DNA from: Pseudarthrobacter sp. NamE5 | Lineage (GTDB): Bacteria > Actinomycetota > Actinomycetes > Actinomycetales > Micrococcaceae | Assembly: GCF_005796225.1 (NCBI RefSeq) | Contig: NZ_VAHO01000005.1 | Coordinates: 62,001 to 126,000 of the forward strand | DNA length: 64,000 bases | Direction of reading: 5' to 3' | Position numbers and translations under genes: made by a program | The notes under the pieces: generated by a model | Database searches by the model: none | What the model saw: only the letters and a program-made list of their open reading frames with translations | Told to the model about the DNA's origin: nothing | Shown: positions 7,787 to 16,058 of the stretch, piece by piece | How positions within the stretch are numbered: position 1 is the first letter of the stretch | How the letters are laid out: the number at the start of each line of letters is the position of its first letter

Positions 7787-9175
7787 ATGGAGACTGCGCT
7801 TCGTGACGCCATGGCGGTCGCCTCCGCAGTTCGCGCCGGTCAGGCCTCCGCGGAGAGCGTCCTGGCGGAGTCGCGGTCACGGGCCGATGCAGCTCCCGAC
7901 ATGTGCGCGTTCATCGAGGAAGACTGGGACGGCGCTGCCAGTGCCGCCAAGGAGGTGGACCGCCGTCGGGCCCGCGGGGAGGATCCGGGGCCGCTCGCCG
8001 GTGTTCCCCTGACCGTCAAAGATGTCATCGCTGTGGCAGGGTTGAGGCTGACCGGCGGCAGTGCCGCCTACGCCGGAAATGTTGCCACCTTCACTGCCAC
8101 TGCGGTGCGGCGTCTGCAGGAGGCGGGCGCGGTAGTGATTGGGAAAACCAATTGCCCCGAGTTTGCGTTCGGTGCCATCACCGAGAGCGCCGTCGGGGGC
8201 CGGACGCTCAATTCCCGGTTTCCCGGTGCGACGGCGGGTGGCTCGAGCGGGGGAGAGGCTGCAGCCGTCGCTGCCGGCATATCGGCACTGGGGTTGGGCA
8301 CCGACTACGGCGGATCCCTGCGGTGGCCGGCGCAATGCGTGGGTATCACTGCCCTGCGGCCCACCCCGGATACAGTTCCGGACCTTGGCATCGTCCCGGG
8401 AGCCGGCGGCTGGTACGGAGGCGGCGACCCGTTCCCGCCCGCTGCCCGCCTTCAAGCCGCCACGCAAGTCATTGGGCCGCTCGCACGGTCAGTGCGGGAC
8501 CTGCGGACCGCGCTCGGAGTGCTTTCGGATGTTCGTCCCGGCGTTCGGACCTTGCCTGGCGCGGCGGTCCCCGGCAACGTTGCGGTGGCATGGAGTGACG
8601 GGTCCGCTTTGGGGCCGGTACGGCGTGAAGTGTCAGCGATGATCGCTGCAGTGGCGGAACAGGTCGCGCCGGAGGTCCGGACACTGACCCAGGTACCGGA
8701 TCTGTTTGCGGGATCGCTGGCAGCCTATAACCGGCTCCGCCCTCTTGATCCGATGATTGATCACGCCGCGGCTGTCGCAGGCCGTGAGCACCTGGTCCTT
8801 CCCGCGAACCTCGACGTCATCGAGCGCTCCCTGCAGACTCCCGCAGGGCAACTCGAAGCGGCTGTCGCCGAATCCGAACAGGCAAGACAACGGGACCTGG
8901 CAATTTTCGATACCGCAGACATCGTCCTCCTGCCCGTGGCCGGCGGCCCGGCGTGCGACGTGTCCGGAAAACTGGACATTGACGGACAGTCCATCTTTGG
9001 CTGGGACATCATGGGCCAATGCAGGGCTGTGACCATGGTCGGCGCCCCTGTTGTTTCGCTGCCCGTCGCGTGGTCAACCGAGGGCCTGCCGCTGTCCGTC
9101 CAGGTGGTCGCAGCCCCTGGCTGGGATGCGCTGGCGCTGGACTTTGCCGAATGGCTGGAGGGCTTCAGAGGGTGA
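7787..9175 (+). CDS. Amidase-signature family hydrolase
   Basis: A 462-residue amidase. The Ser-cis-Ser-Lys triad is visible as Lys78 (LTVKDV), Ser153 in GGSSGGE and nucleophile Ser177 in TDYGGSLRWP, with the spacing found in characterised members. It hydrolyses an amide or ester bond in the cytoplasm. The family covers glutamyl-tRNA amidotransferase subunits to xenobiotic amidases, and no GatB/GatC is adjacent, so this is a stand-alone catabolic amidase. It lies 140 nt past the SRPBCC gene on the same strand and may or may not share its transcript. Confidence 0.88.
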   Translation: METALRDAMAVASAVRAGQASAESVLAESRSRADAAPDMCAFIEEDWDGAASAAKEVDRRRARGEDPGPLAGVPLTVKDVIAVAGLRLTGGSAAYAGNVATFTATAVRRLQEAGAVVIGKTNCPEFAFGAITESAVGGRTLNSRFPGATAGGSSGGEAAAVAAGISALGLGTDYGGSLRWPAQCVGITALRPTPDTVPDLGIVPGAGGWYGGGDPFPPAARLQAATQVIGPLARSVRDLRTALGVLSDVRPGVRTLPGAAVPGNVAVAWSDGSALGPVRREVSAMIAAVAEQVAPEVRTLTQVPDLFAGSLAAYNRLRPLDPMIDHAAAVAGREHLVLPANLDVIERSLQTPAGQLEAAVAESEQARQRDLAIFDTADIVLLPVAGGPACDVSGKLDIDGQSIFGWDIMGQCRAVTMVGAPVVSLPVAWSTEGLPLSVQVVAAPGWDALALDFAEWLEGFRG

Positions 9176-9236
9176 GGCTCATCCTCTTGGCAGAGCTCGA
9201 GTTCCCACCGGGCTACGGGTCTATCGGTCTCCGGGT

Positions 9237-9539
9237 CTAGGGGCGAACCGGCGTTGCCGCTTCTTTTCCCAGCACCGTTTTCCAGGGGCGGGCGGTCCAC
9301 GAGGTCACGACCCCAGCGGTGACGTAGGGGTCGGCAGCTGCAAAGGCTCGTGCGGCCTCAAGCGCGTTCTCGCCGGTGAAGATCAGCAGCCCGGTGAACG
9401 GTCCTTCGCCAACGGCCCCACCCAGCAGGAGTTCGCCCCTTTCGACTGCTTCCCATCCCGCCCGAAGGTGGTCTGCGCGGTATATTTCGCGGGTCTCAAG
9501 GTAGTTGTCCTCGTACGTGTACTCGAGCACTGCGTGCAT
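9237..9539 (-). CDS. YciI-like protein (intact copy)
   Basis: A 100-residue protein of the ferredoxin-like YciI fold: YEDNYLETREIYRADHL, then FTGLLIF and ADPYVTAGVV. The last block holds the conserved Asp-Pro-Tyr of the family. YciI proteins are small, mostly uncharacterised hydrolase- or dehydrochlorinase-like enzymes. It converges with the amidase gene. A second copy that has lost one base lies at 10612-10913, so this region was duplicated around the GntR gene. Confidence 0.8.
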   Translation of the reverse strand: MHAVLEYTYEDNYLETREIYRADHLRAGWEAVERGELLLGGAVGEGPFTGLLIFTGENALEAARAFAAADPYVTAGVVTSWTARPWKTVLGKEAATPVRP

Positions 9540-9656
9540 GGGCGTCTCCGTTTCGTTCGGGCGTTTCTCTCGTTGTAGAAGTAGCCTACCCAGCGGGACC
9601 TAGCCAGAAACCAGCACTTGGCACAGGCACAAGTCGCGGGCCTTGGCCGATATGCC

Positions 9657-9689
9657 CGCGCGAGGTGGGGCTTGTTGCATCCTCGCGCG
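9657..9689 (-). terminator. Hairpin after the HutC-type regulator gene
   Basis: CGCGCGAGG (9657-9665) pairs perfectly with CCTCGCGCG (9681-9689) around a 15-nt loop. It lies just downstream of the leftward GntR gene ending at 9712. There is no strong T-run, so its strength is uncertain. Confidence 0.5.
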
Positions 9690-9711
9690 ATAAGTGAACG
9701 GTACGGCGGCT

Positions 9712-10506
9712 TCAGGACTGGAACTGCTGCATCACCGAGAGGTGCCCGGCCCGTGTCGAGACGAGGCACTTGGCCAGGTAAAAGGGCTGGTTGCCGTTTC
9801 GGACGTACTGGGTCAGGACCAGCACGGGGTCGGACGGGCGCAGGTCCAGGAGCTTCGCCCGGCTGGGTCCCACCTGGCTGAGGCTGATCTGGCATTCGCC
9901 CGGCCCGGCCATCCTGCCCAGCTGGTTGTTGAGCGCGGCAAGCAAGGTGGTGCCGCCGTCGTTCTCTATCTCAAGGGGCGCGGCGGCGCCCTTGCCGAAG
10001 CTGACCGGCTGGGCCGTGACGTTCTCCTGCAAGTGGGCGATGGCCTCGCCGTCGCGAATCAGGACTGATTCCCACAGCCAGCAGTCGCTGCCGGGATCGA
10101 CGCCGATGCCGGGGGCGACGAATTCGGAGGCGGCCTGCCGGACCACCTGGGTGCGCTTGACCTCCGCCTGCTGGCCCGGGCTGCCCAGGACGTCTTCGAA
10201 GGGCTGGATGCGTTCGATGCCGATGCGGGGGAGCGTGTCAGAAACGAAGCGCCCGACGCCGCGCCTTGCCCTGATCAGCCCGTCCTCCTCGAGCAGCATG
10301 AGGGCTTCGCGGACAACTGTGCGGCTGACTTTCATGTCCGTGCCGAGCTCCGTTTCGGTGGGGATCATGGAGCCGGGCGTGAGGAGGCCGTTGCGGATGG
10401 CTTCGGCGACCCGGGAGTACACCGCCACACGCAGGGGGGCGCCGGGCTGGGCGGCCACCGGCTGGGACAGGAACCGGGCGGCGTCCTGGTGCACGTTATG
10501 CCTCAC
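9712..10506 (-). CDS. GntR-family regulator, HutC/UTRA type
   Basis: A 264-residue DNA-binding protein. Residues of about 25-90 form the GntR winged helix (IPTETELGTDMKVSRTVVREAL, ending RRGVGRFVSD). The C-terminal half, from about residue 110 to QYVRNGNQPFYL and the end, is the UTRA ligand-binding domain. It presumably represses a transport or catabolic operon in response to a small molecule. No obvious target lies next to it; the neighbours are the two YciI copies. A relic of its last ~40 codons is fused to a VOC relic near 41.76-41.88 kb. Confidence 0.88.
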   Translation of the reverse strand: MRHNVHQDAARFLSQPVAAQPGAPLRVAVYSRVAEAIRNGLLTPGSMIPTETELGTDMKVSRTVVREALMLLEEDGLIRARRGVGRFVSDTLPRIGIERIQPFEDVLGSPGQQAEVKRTQVVRQAASEFVAPGIGVDPGSDCWLWESVLIRDGEAIAHLQENVTAQPVSFGKGAAAPLEIENDGGTTLLAALNNQLGRMAGPGECQISLSQVGPSRAKLLDLRPSDPVLVLTQYVRNGNQPFYLAKCLVSTRAGHLSVMQQFQS

Positions 10507-10611
10507 TTGCTGGTGGTGGGTCCGGGGACTCCAGCCTAGTGCAACGTCTGATGCGTTTGTTGGACAGCCCGGCAGAGCGGTCCTGGCATGCGGTGAGGAG
10601 GAGATTGAGCT

Positions 10612-10913
10612 TTAGGGGCGAACGGGTGCGGCCGCTTCTTTTCCGACCACCGTTGTCCAAGGGCGGGCTGTCCACGATGTCACGACGCCGCCGGTGACAT
10701 AGGGATCGGCGGCTGCAAAGGCTTTGCAGCGTCAAGTGCGTTCCCGCCTGTGAAGATGAGCAACCCGGTGAAGAGTCCGTCGGCAACGGCTCCACCCAGT
10801 AAAAGATCGCCCCGTTCGACTGCTTCCCACGCTGCCCTGAGGTGATCGGAGCGGTACTTCTCTCGGGTTTGAAGGTAGTTGTCCTCGTAGGTGTATTCGA
10901 GTACGGCGTGCAT
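10612..10913 (-). pseudogene. YciI-like pseudogene with a one-base frameshift
   Basis: Reading from ATG 10913, the protein tracks the intact copy at 9237-9539 closely (YEDNYLQTREKYRSDHL, FTGLLIF) up to NALDAAK. There one base is missing relative to the intact gene and the frame is lost. After the shift the homology resumes through the equivalents of PYVTGGVV and TSWTARPW to a TAA at 10612-10614. The total is 302 nt where an intact gene would be 303. It could be a sequencing error, but synonymous and replacement differences show it is a separate diverged copy. Confidence 0.85.
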
Positions 10914-11099
10914 GTGGGTCCGTCCATCTCATCGACGAGTTTGGCTCTTTGTAGACGCATCCTCTCCAGCCTTCCTATCCCGGGACCCAACCTCTGAACC
11001 AAGCCCTAAGACGCCTTAAACAGCAGCCGACTTCTACTGACCGGTTCACGAAGAGCCCGACCCTGACTCTTCAGCCCGGTCCTCCGTACACTGGGGTCC

Positions 11100-11477
11100 A
11101 TGGTCTCCCGTATCAGCGAACTGGTCCTCAACTGCGCCAATCCGGAACTCCTGGCGGAGTTCTGGTGCGGCGTCCTCGGGTATGTCGAACTCGACAGGGA
11201 GGACGGCGCCATCGAGATCGGCCCGCCGAACGCCGGGTTCGGCGGCCTCCAGCCGACCATCATCCTAAGCCCGAGCAGCAACCCGCGTACCGGGCGCCTT
11301 CCCCTGCACATCGACGTGAACCCGGTGGACCGGGACCAGGACGCCGAACTGGAACGCCTGCTTGCCCTGGGTGCCCGCCCAGCCGACGTCGGGCAGACGG
11401 GCGACGAGCAGTGGCACGTCCTAGCCGACCCCGAGGGCAACGAGTTCTGCCTTCTGCGCCGGCGGCTTGACCCCTAA
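11100..11477 (+). CDS. VOC-family (glyoxalase/bleomycin-resistance fold) protein
   Basis: A 125-residue single-domain vicinal oxygen chelate protein, consistent with the Glyoxalase_6 type. It starts VSRISELVLNCANPELLAEFW and has HIDVNP in the middle and ADPEGNEFCLL at the end, all hallmark segments. VOC proteins bind metal or hydrophobic ligands and act as isomerases, dioxygenases or drug-binding proteins; nothing here decides which. A relic of its last ~17 codons is preserved at 41872-41924 fused to HutC-regulator DNA. Confidence 0.8.
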   Translation: MVSRISELVLNCANPELLAEFWCGVLGYVELDREDGAIEIGPPNAGFGGLQPTIILSPSSNPRTGRLPLHIDVNPVDRDQDAELERLLALGARPADVGQTGDEQWHVLADPEGNEFCLLRRRLDP

Positions 11478-11521
11478 CGGGGCGCTGGAAGTTTCAGGCT
11501 TTGTATTGCCCGAGCACGACG

Positions 11522-12097
11522 TCAGCGGAGCGGCTGCCGTTCCCCGACGCTGACGGAAGACTCGAGCGGAAGGTAGTCCCGCCGTCGTCGTTCCAGCCTT
11601 GCCTGCTGGCCCGGTGACGGAATCCTGGCACCCTTGGCGCGGTTGCACCTGGCGCAGGCGGCCACAAAGTTTTGCAGGCGGGTGGACCCGCCCTTGGACC
11701 AGGGATAGAAATGGTCACCGTGTTCAGCGGGGCGCGAACAACGCCGCCGGAATCCTGCCTCCATCTCACACTGTCCGCCGGCCCGGGCCATACCCTCGCG
11801 ACGCTGCTGACGCGTAAAGCGGCGGACCGGATCCCGGCGGCGAACATCGCGGGCAACAGTGATTGCGGCGATGATGATGACGAGGACGGTGAAAACGGCT
11901 GGCAGGGTAGCTGCCGCGACGACGTTATCCACCAGGCCGCGCAGGACCTCTGCCACAGAGGATGGACGCGCAGCGGCGCTCACGTCCGCCTTGGGCATGA
12001 GCGCGAGGAAGGCTGAGGCAAATAACCATACAACCATGGCCACGAAAGCAAGGCGTAGGCCTATCCGTGTCCAGTAGATGCGCTTCAGTTCCGGCAT
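11522..12097 (-). CDS. Membrane-anchored HNH nuclease-like protein
   Basis: A 191-residue protein with two hydrophobic segments (about residues 12-33 and 60-85) followed by a cytoplasmic basic region and an HNH-type domain. The domain pattern is CEMEAGFRRRC, then HGDHFYPWSKGG, then NFVAACARCNRAKGA. It holds two Cys pairs for zinc and the His-Asp-His catalytic core. HNH domains cleave DNA; tethering to the membrane is less usual. It has no partner methylase or immunity-like gene. The function is unknown, possibly in processing incoming DNA. Confidence 0.75.
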   Translation of the reverse strand: MPELKRIYWTRIGLRLAFVAMVVWLFASAFLALMPKADVSAAARPSSVAEVLRGLVDNVVAAATLPAVFTVLVIIIAAITVARDVRRRDPVRRFTRQQRREGMARAGGQCEMEAGFRRRCSRPAEHGDHFYPWSKGGSTRLQNFVAACARCNRAKGARIPSPGQQARLERRRRDYLPLESSVSVGERQPLR

Positions 12098-12219
12098 GAT
12101 TCGTCCCCCAACTCGTCCTCATCTGTGAAGCTTGCGCTCCGTCAGAAACTAGGGAGATCGTACTATCAGTGCCCACAGGGCGTTTCTCTTGACCTAGGCA
12201 AGCTGTATACAGGCAGGAC

Positions 12220-12597
12220 TTACTCGCGGGAGTTCAGGGCGTCGAACTGCTCCTGCCAGATGGCCAGTTCCCGATCCTTGTACAGCCGGTAGGCGGGGGT
12301 CCATTTGGGCCAAATGTCGGACGAGTCGTAGGGTCCGGGCTGGACAGGAGACGGGGGAGCTTTTGGCGGCGGCGGGGGGCGTCCCGGGACCGGGGCTTTG
12401 TGCGGCTGGGGCCGTAGCGACGGCGGCGGGGCTGTCCGCGGTCTGAAGGCCTTCGAATGTTGCTTGTCGAGTTTGTCCGGGAGATCCAGGAACCACCAGA
12501 CCGTCTTGCCCAACGCCCAGCTGGCGCCGCAAATCAGCACGACACCAGCAAGACATACGATCCAGAGGAGGAGCCCGATGATGGGGAAGAGCACCAT
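12220..12597 (-). CDS. Small membrane protein with C-terminal WPKWTP motif (paralogue A)
   Basis: A 125-residue protein with one or two hydrophobic helices (about residues 4-40), a long proline-rich linker (about 50-90) and a conserved tail. The tail runs DIWPKWTP, RLYKDREL, IWQEQFDALNSRE. A paralogue at 39296-39661 has the same layout and a nearly identical tail while the linker has diverged, so the tail is under selection. I do not recognise the family. It lies upstream of the HNH gene on the same strand, but 122 nt away. Confidence 0.65.
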   Translation of the reverse strand: MVLFPIIGLLLWIVCLAGVVLICGASWALGKTVWWFLDLPDKLDKQHSKAFRPRTAPPPSLRPQPHKAPVPGRPPPPPKAPPSPVQPGPYDSSDIWPKWTPAYRLYKDRELAIWQEQFDALNSRE

Positions 12598-12645
12598 TTC
12601 CCATTTTATCCGGCCGACCGCCGGTTAGACGAGATCCCCGGAGAC

Positions 12646-13419
12646 TCAGCCGCTGACGGCTGCCACCTCAACCTGTATCCCCGCGTCCCGGAACTTCTGC
12701 ACCTGCGCGGGGTCGGCGCCGTCGTCCGTAACTAACGTCCAGGGCAGGGCCAGCCGCGCCCAGGCGTGGAACGGCCGCTGGCCGAGCTTGGACGAATCCG
12801 CCAGTACGTACACGTCCTGGCCCCGGCGGGCCATGAGCTCTTTGAGGCGGGTCTGGGCGTGGTCCGCCTCGCAGATGCCGTCCTCGGCGGTGACGGCGTC
12901 GGCGCCGAGGAACACCCGGTCGAAGCTCATCCGCTCCAGCGCCGCCTCGGCCAGCGGCCCCACAAAACTCTGCGAAACAGCGCGGAGCCGGCCGCCCAGG
13001 CAGTCCACCTCGATGCCCTCGGAGTCGGCGAGCTCCTGCAAAGTGTTGATGCCCGGCGTCGTCACGGACAAGCGATCGAACCCGCGCAGTTCGTGGGCCA
13101 GGGCACCTGCGGTGGAGCCGGCGTCGAGCAGGATGTTCTCCCCAGGCACGATCACGGACGCCGCCCAGCGGGCGATCGCGTGCTTCTGCTCGAACGCCTC
13201 GCCGGTGCGCTGCCTTAGCGACGCTTCGGGGTGCGCGCCGAGGGCCATGGCGCCGCCGTAGGTGCGGGCCAATCTGCCCTGCCCGTTCAGGAGAGCCAGG
13301 TCGCGGCGGATGGTGGACGCGGTGACCTCGAACCGGGCAGAGAGTTCCTCCACGGACGCCAGCCCGGTGGTCACGGCAAGGTGGTAGATCTCCTCGCGCC
13401 GCGCGTTTGCGCTCAGCAT
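12646..13419 (-). CDS. DeoR-family transcriptional regulator
   Basis: A 257-residue DeoR/GlpR regulator. The winged helix (REEIYHLAV to STIRRDL) lies at about residues 8-48. It is followed by the DeoR sensor domain, which resembles ribose-5-phosphate isomerase, with ILLDAGSTAGALA and VFLGADAV. These proteins normally respond to phosphorylated sugars. ATG 13419 is chosen because AAGGAG precedes it at good spacing; an upstream ATG at 13452 lacks one. It ends the leftward unit headed by the kinase/PdxA fusion, and its likely targets are that gene and the divergent ABC/aldolase operon. Confidence 0.88.
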   Translation of the reverse strand: MLSANARREEIYHLAVTTGLASVEELSARFEVTASTIRRDLALLNGQGRLARTYGGAMALGAHPEASLRQRTGEAFEQKHAIARWAASVIVPGENILLDAGSTAGALAHELRGFDRLSVTTPGINTLQELADSEGIEVDCLGGRLRAVSQSFVGPLAEAALERMSFDRVFLGADAVTAEDGICEADHAQTRLKELMARRGQDVYVLADSSKLGQRPFHAWARLALPWTLVTDDGADPAQVQKFRDAGIQVEVAAVSG

Positions 13420-13489
13420 TCCCGGTCTCCTTCCCGTGGCAGTGGTTACCATGCTAGTTCCGGCCCCCGCCCAGTCCCCGCAGCAACGC

Positions 13490-15868
13490 CTACACGGCGA
13501 CGGCAGGCCGCGTGGCCATTTCCGCGGCCTGGTGCAGCGCCTCCACCATCGACCGGGAATCAGCGATCGCCTTGCCGGCGATGTCGAACGCGGTGCCGTG
13601 GTCCACGGACGTGCGGATCACCGGCAGGCCCACCGTGATGTTCACGCCGGCCTCGATGCCCAGCACCTTCACCGGCCCGTGCCCCTGGTCGTGGTACATG
13701 GCCACCACCAGGTCGTAATCGCCCCGGCCGGCCAGGAAGAACAGCGTGTCCGCCGGCAGCGGGCCCACCGCGTTGATCCCGTCCGCCTGCGCCGCCTTCA
13801 CGCCCGGTTCAATTTTTTCCGCTTCCTCGCCCTGGCCGAACAGTCCGTTCTCGCCGGCGTGCGGGTTGATGGCGCACACGCCGATCTTCGGGTTCGGGAT
13901 GCCCGCCCGCACCAGCGCCTCGTGGCCGCGGCGGATGGTGCGCTCCACCAGGTCCGGGTTGATCTTGCGGATGGCGTCCATCAACCCGATGTGCGTGGTC
14001 ACGTGGATCACCCGGATCTTGGGCGTGGAGAGCATCATGGACACTTCCTCCGTGCCCGTCAGGTGCGCCAGCAGTTCGGTGTGCCCGGGGAAGATGTGAC
14101 CGGCCGCGTGCAGCGCCTCCTTGTTCAGCGGCGCGGTGCAAATGGCCTGCACCTTCCCGGCCATCGCCAGCTCGCTGGCCACCCGGATGTACTCGTATGC
14201 GGCGTGCCCGGCCACGGGGGAGAGCTGGCCCCATGGCAGGTCCTCCGGCAGCAGCGCCAGATCGATCACGTTCACCCGGCCCGGCGTGAACACCGCGTCC
14301 TCCACGTTTTCAATGCTCTGGATGTCCGCCTCGATCCCCAGAACGTTAGCGGCCTGGCGCAGGCGGAGCGCGTCGCCGATCACCACGGGCCGGCACTCGG
14401 CGTTGCTCTGCGGATCCAGTACGGCGGCCACCACCACCTCCGGCCCCACCCCGGCCCCGTCGCCCATGGTCACGGCCACGTAGGGGAGTTCGTTCTGCTC
14501 GGTCTTGCTTGCTTCGGTTGTCATGTCTGCTCCAGAGGGTTGGTCCAGCGGGGGAAGGTTGGTGGTGGGAGCCTGCGCGGGCTGTCCGCGGCGCTCCCGG
14601 ATTTCGTCGTAAAGCTGCAGGAGGGCCAGGTCGTCACCGAAGCTGCCGGGCTTGGTGCCCACCAGCGTCCCGTCATCGGCACGGCTGAGCACGGCCCCGT
14701 GCTGCACGGCCGCGAGCGGCAGCAGGCTGTGGCGGCCGACGGCGTCCAGGACTTCCCGGGCCGTCTCACCGCCGGTGAGGATCAGGTCAGTGGGGGTTGC
14801 CTTCGCTGCCTCGGCGGCGAACTTCGACAGGGCCTGCACGATGCGGGCTGATGCAGACGGGTCCACTTTTTGGGCCGCCAGCGTGATGATCACGGGGTTG
14901 CCTGCCCTTAAAGCGTCTATAACATGGGCCAGTTGGGGAGCATAAGCATCCTTGGCGCCGGCGTAGAGCGGGTGCAGCCTTACCACGGTGAAGCCCTGGG
15001 TCTCGAGCCGGGCCAGCTGCGCCTGGGCAGTCTTGGAGGCAGAGCCGACGACGGCGAGCACCGGCCTTGGGGCTTCCTGCGGTTCTGCGGTGGTTGCGTC
15101 GGCCTGTGTCGCAGTTTGCGCATTTCGCGCAAGCTGTGCAGCGAGTCGCTGTGCGAGGACATCGGCCGCCCCGCCCGTTCCCACCAGCACAATGGGTCGG
15201 CCACCGGCGTGGAACTCCAGTTCCAGCACCGCGTCCACCACGTGCTCCAAGTCCTGGACCGTCTCGGAGTCTGTCACCAGCAGTTGCGACTGGTTGGGTT
15301 CCAGTAGCGCGGACAGTTCCCCAGGCAGCGAACCGGACCGGACCGCGGCCAGGCCCAGTGTCCGCACCGAGGCGGGATTCTCCGGCCGGAGCAGGGATGG
15401 AATGTCGGCCGGTGGTGCCGAAAGTTCTGCCTGCCACAGGTCCGTCTCCGCCAGGGGAGTGCCGGTCACCAGCGGCCGGCCGTCCACGACGGAACGCTGC
15501 AGCTGGGGGAGTGCCCCCGCAACAACAGCATGGAAACCGAGGCTTGTCAGCGCTGCCACTTCGCCATGGATGTTGCCGCGCCACAGGGAGTCCACCTTCT
15601 TGAACATCACCTGCGCACTCGAAGCTGCGGGACCGGAGAAAGCTTCCTTCACGAGCGCTTCGGCGGCCGACTCGGCAAGCCCGCGGGAGTGCGTATCGGC
15701 TACCACCACGTCGGTGGCGGAGCCTCTGAAGGAGGGGCCGCCGTCGTGCGTTTCCGAAGCTTTGCCCGCGCCCAGCAGGACCTGCGCGGAGAGCCCGTGC
15801 TGGACAAAGCAGTAGCCAACCTCGGCGGCGCCGGAGAAATCGTCGGCCTGCACAAATACGGAAGCCAC
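13490..15868 (-). CDS. Fused four-carbon acid-sugar kinase (DUF1537) and PdxA2-type dehydrogenase
   Basis: One 792-residue frame joins two enzymes. Residues 1 to ~430 are a DUF1537 kinase: VFVQADDFSGAAE at the N-terminus, KKVDSLWRGN, and LTGGETAREVLDAVG near the C-terminal nucleotide site. Residues ~449-792 are a PdxA-type dehydrogenase: VTMGDGAGVGPE, FPGHTELLAHLTGT, YHDQGHGPVK and SVDHGTAFDIAG, with the metal-binding histidines. In characterised systems the separate enzymes phosphorylate D-threonate or D-erythronate and oxidise/decarboxylate the 4-phosphate to dihydroxyacetone phosphate. GTG 15868 is chosen because GAGAGGAG precedes it. Internal ATG 14524 (Met449) has CTGGAG upstream and could also make PdxA alone. 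Confidence 0.85.
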   Translation of the reverse strand: MASVFVQADDFSGAAEVGYCFVQHGLSAQVLLGAGKASETHDGGPSFRGSATDVVVADTHSRGLAESAAEALVKEAFSGPAASSAQVMFKKVDSLWRGNIHGEVAALTSLGFHAVVAGALPQLQRSVVDGRPLVTGTPLAETDLWQAELSAPPADIPSLLRPENPASVRTLGLAAVRSGSLPGELSALLEPNQSQLLVTDSETVQDLEHVVDAVLELEFHAGGRPIVLVGTGGAADVLAQRLAAQLARNAQTATQADATTAEPQEAPRPVLAVVGSASKTAQAQLARLETQGFTVVRLHPLYAGAKDAYAPQLAHVIDALRAGNPVIITLAAQKVDPSASARIVQALSKFAAEAAKATPTDLILTGGETAREVLDAVGRHSLLPLAAVQHGAVLSRADDGTLVGTKPGSFGDDLALLQLYDEIRERRGQPAQAPTTNLPPLDQPSGADMTTEASKTEQNELPYVAVTMGDGAGVGPEVVVAAVLDPQSNAECRPVVIGDALRLRQAANVLGIEADIQSIENVEDAVFTPGRVNVIDLALLPEDLPWGQLSPVAGHAAYEYIRVASELAMAGKVQAICTAPLNKEALHAAGHIFPGHTELLAHLTGTEEVSMMLSTPKIRVIHVTTHIGLMDAIRKINPDLVERTIRRGHEALVRAGIPNPKIGVCAINPHAGENGLFGQGEEAEKIEPGVKAAQADGINAVGPLPADTLFFLAGRGDYDLVVAMYHDQGHGPVKVLGIEAGVNITVGLPVIRTSVDHGTAFDIAGKAIADSRSMVEALHQAAEMATRPAVAV

Positions 15869-15936
15869 GTTGCTCCTCTCGTCCGTAGTCGGCTGGATCC
15901 CGCCATGTAGCGGGAAGCTCCCCATCATCATGACAC

Positions 15937-15978
15937 GGTTGCGCGGATCGCGCTAGAGGGGTTGCGCAATTTGCGCAG
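15937..15978. promoter_or_regulatory. Repeated TTGCGC elements, candidate DeoR operator
   Basis: TTGCGCAATTTGCGCA ends at 15977 (TGCGCA at 15963-15968 and again at 15972-15977). A further TTGCGCGGATCGCGC lies just to the left. The cluster sits in the divergent region between the kinase/PdxA fusion and the ABC importer, where the linked DeoR protein would be expected to bind. Assignment to that regulator is inference. Confidence 0.45.
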
Positions 15979-16058
15979 GAGTGGCAAAGTGATGGACACA
16001 ACATTCGGCGCAGCCAGTCCGGCCGGCAGCCGTCCCCCGATCTACCGAGAGGTCAACG

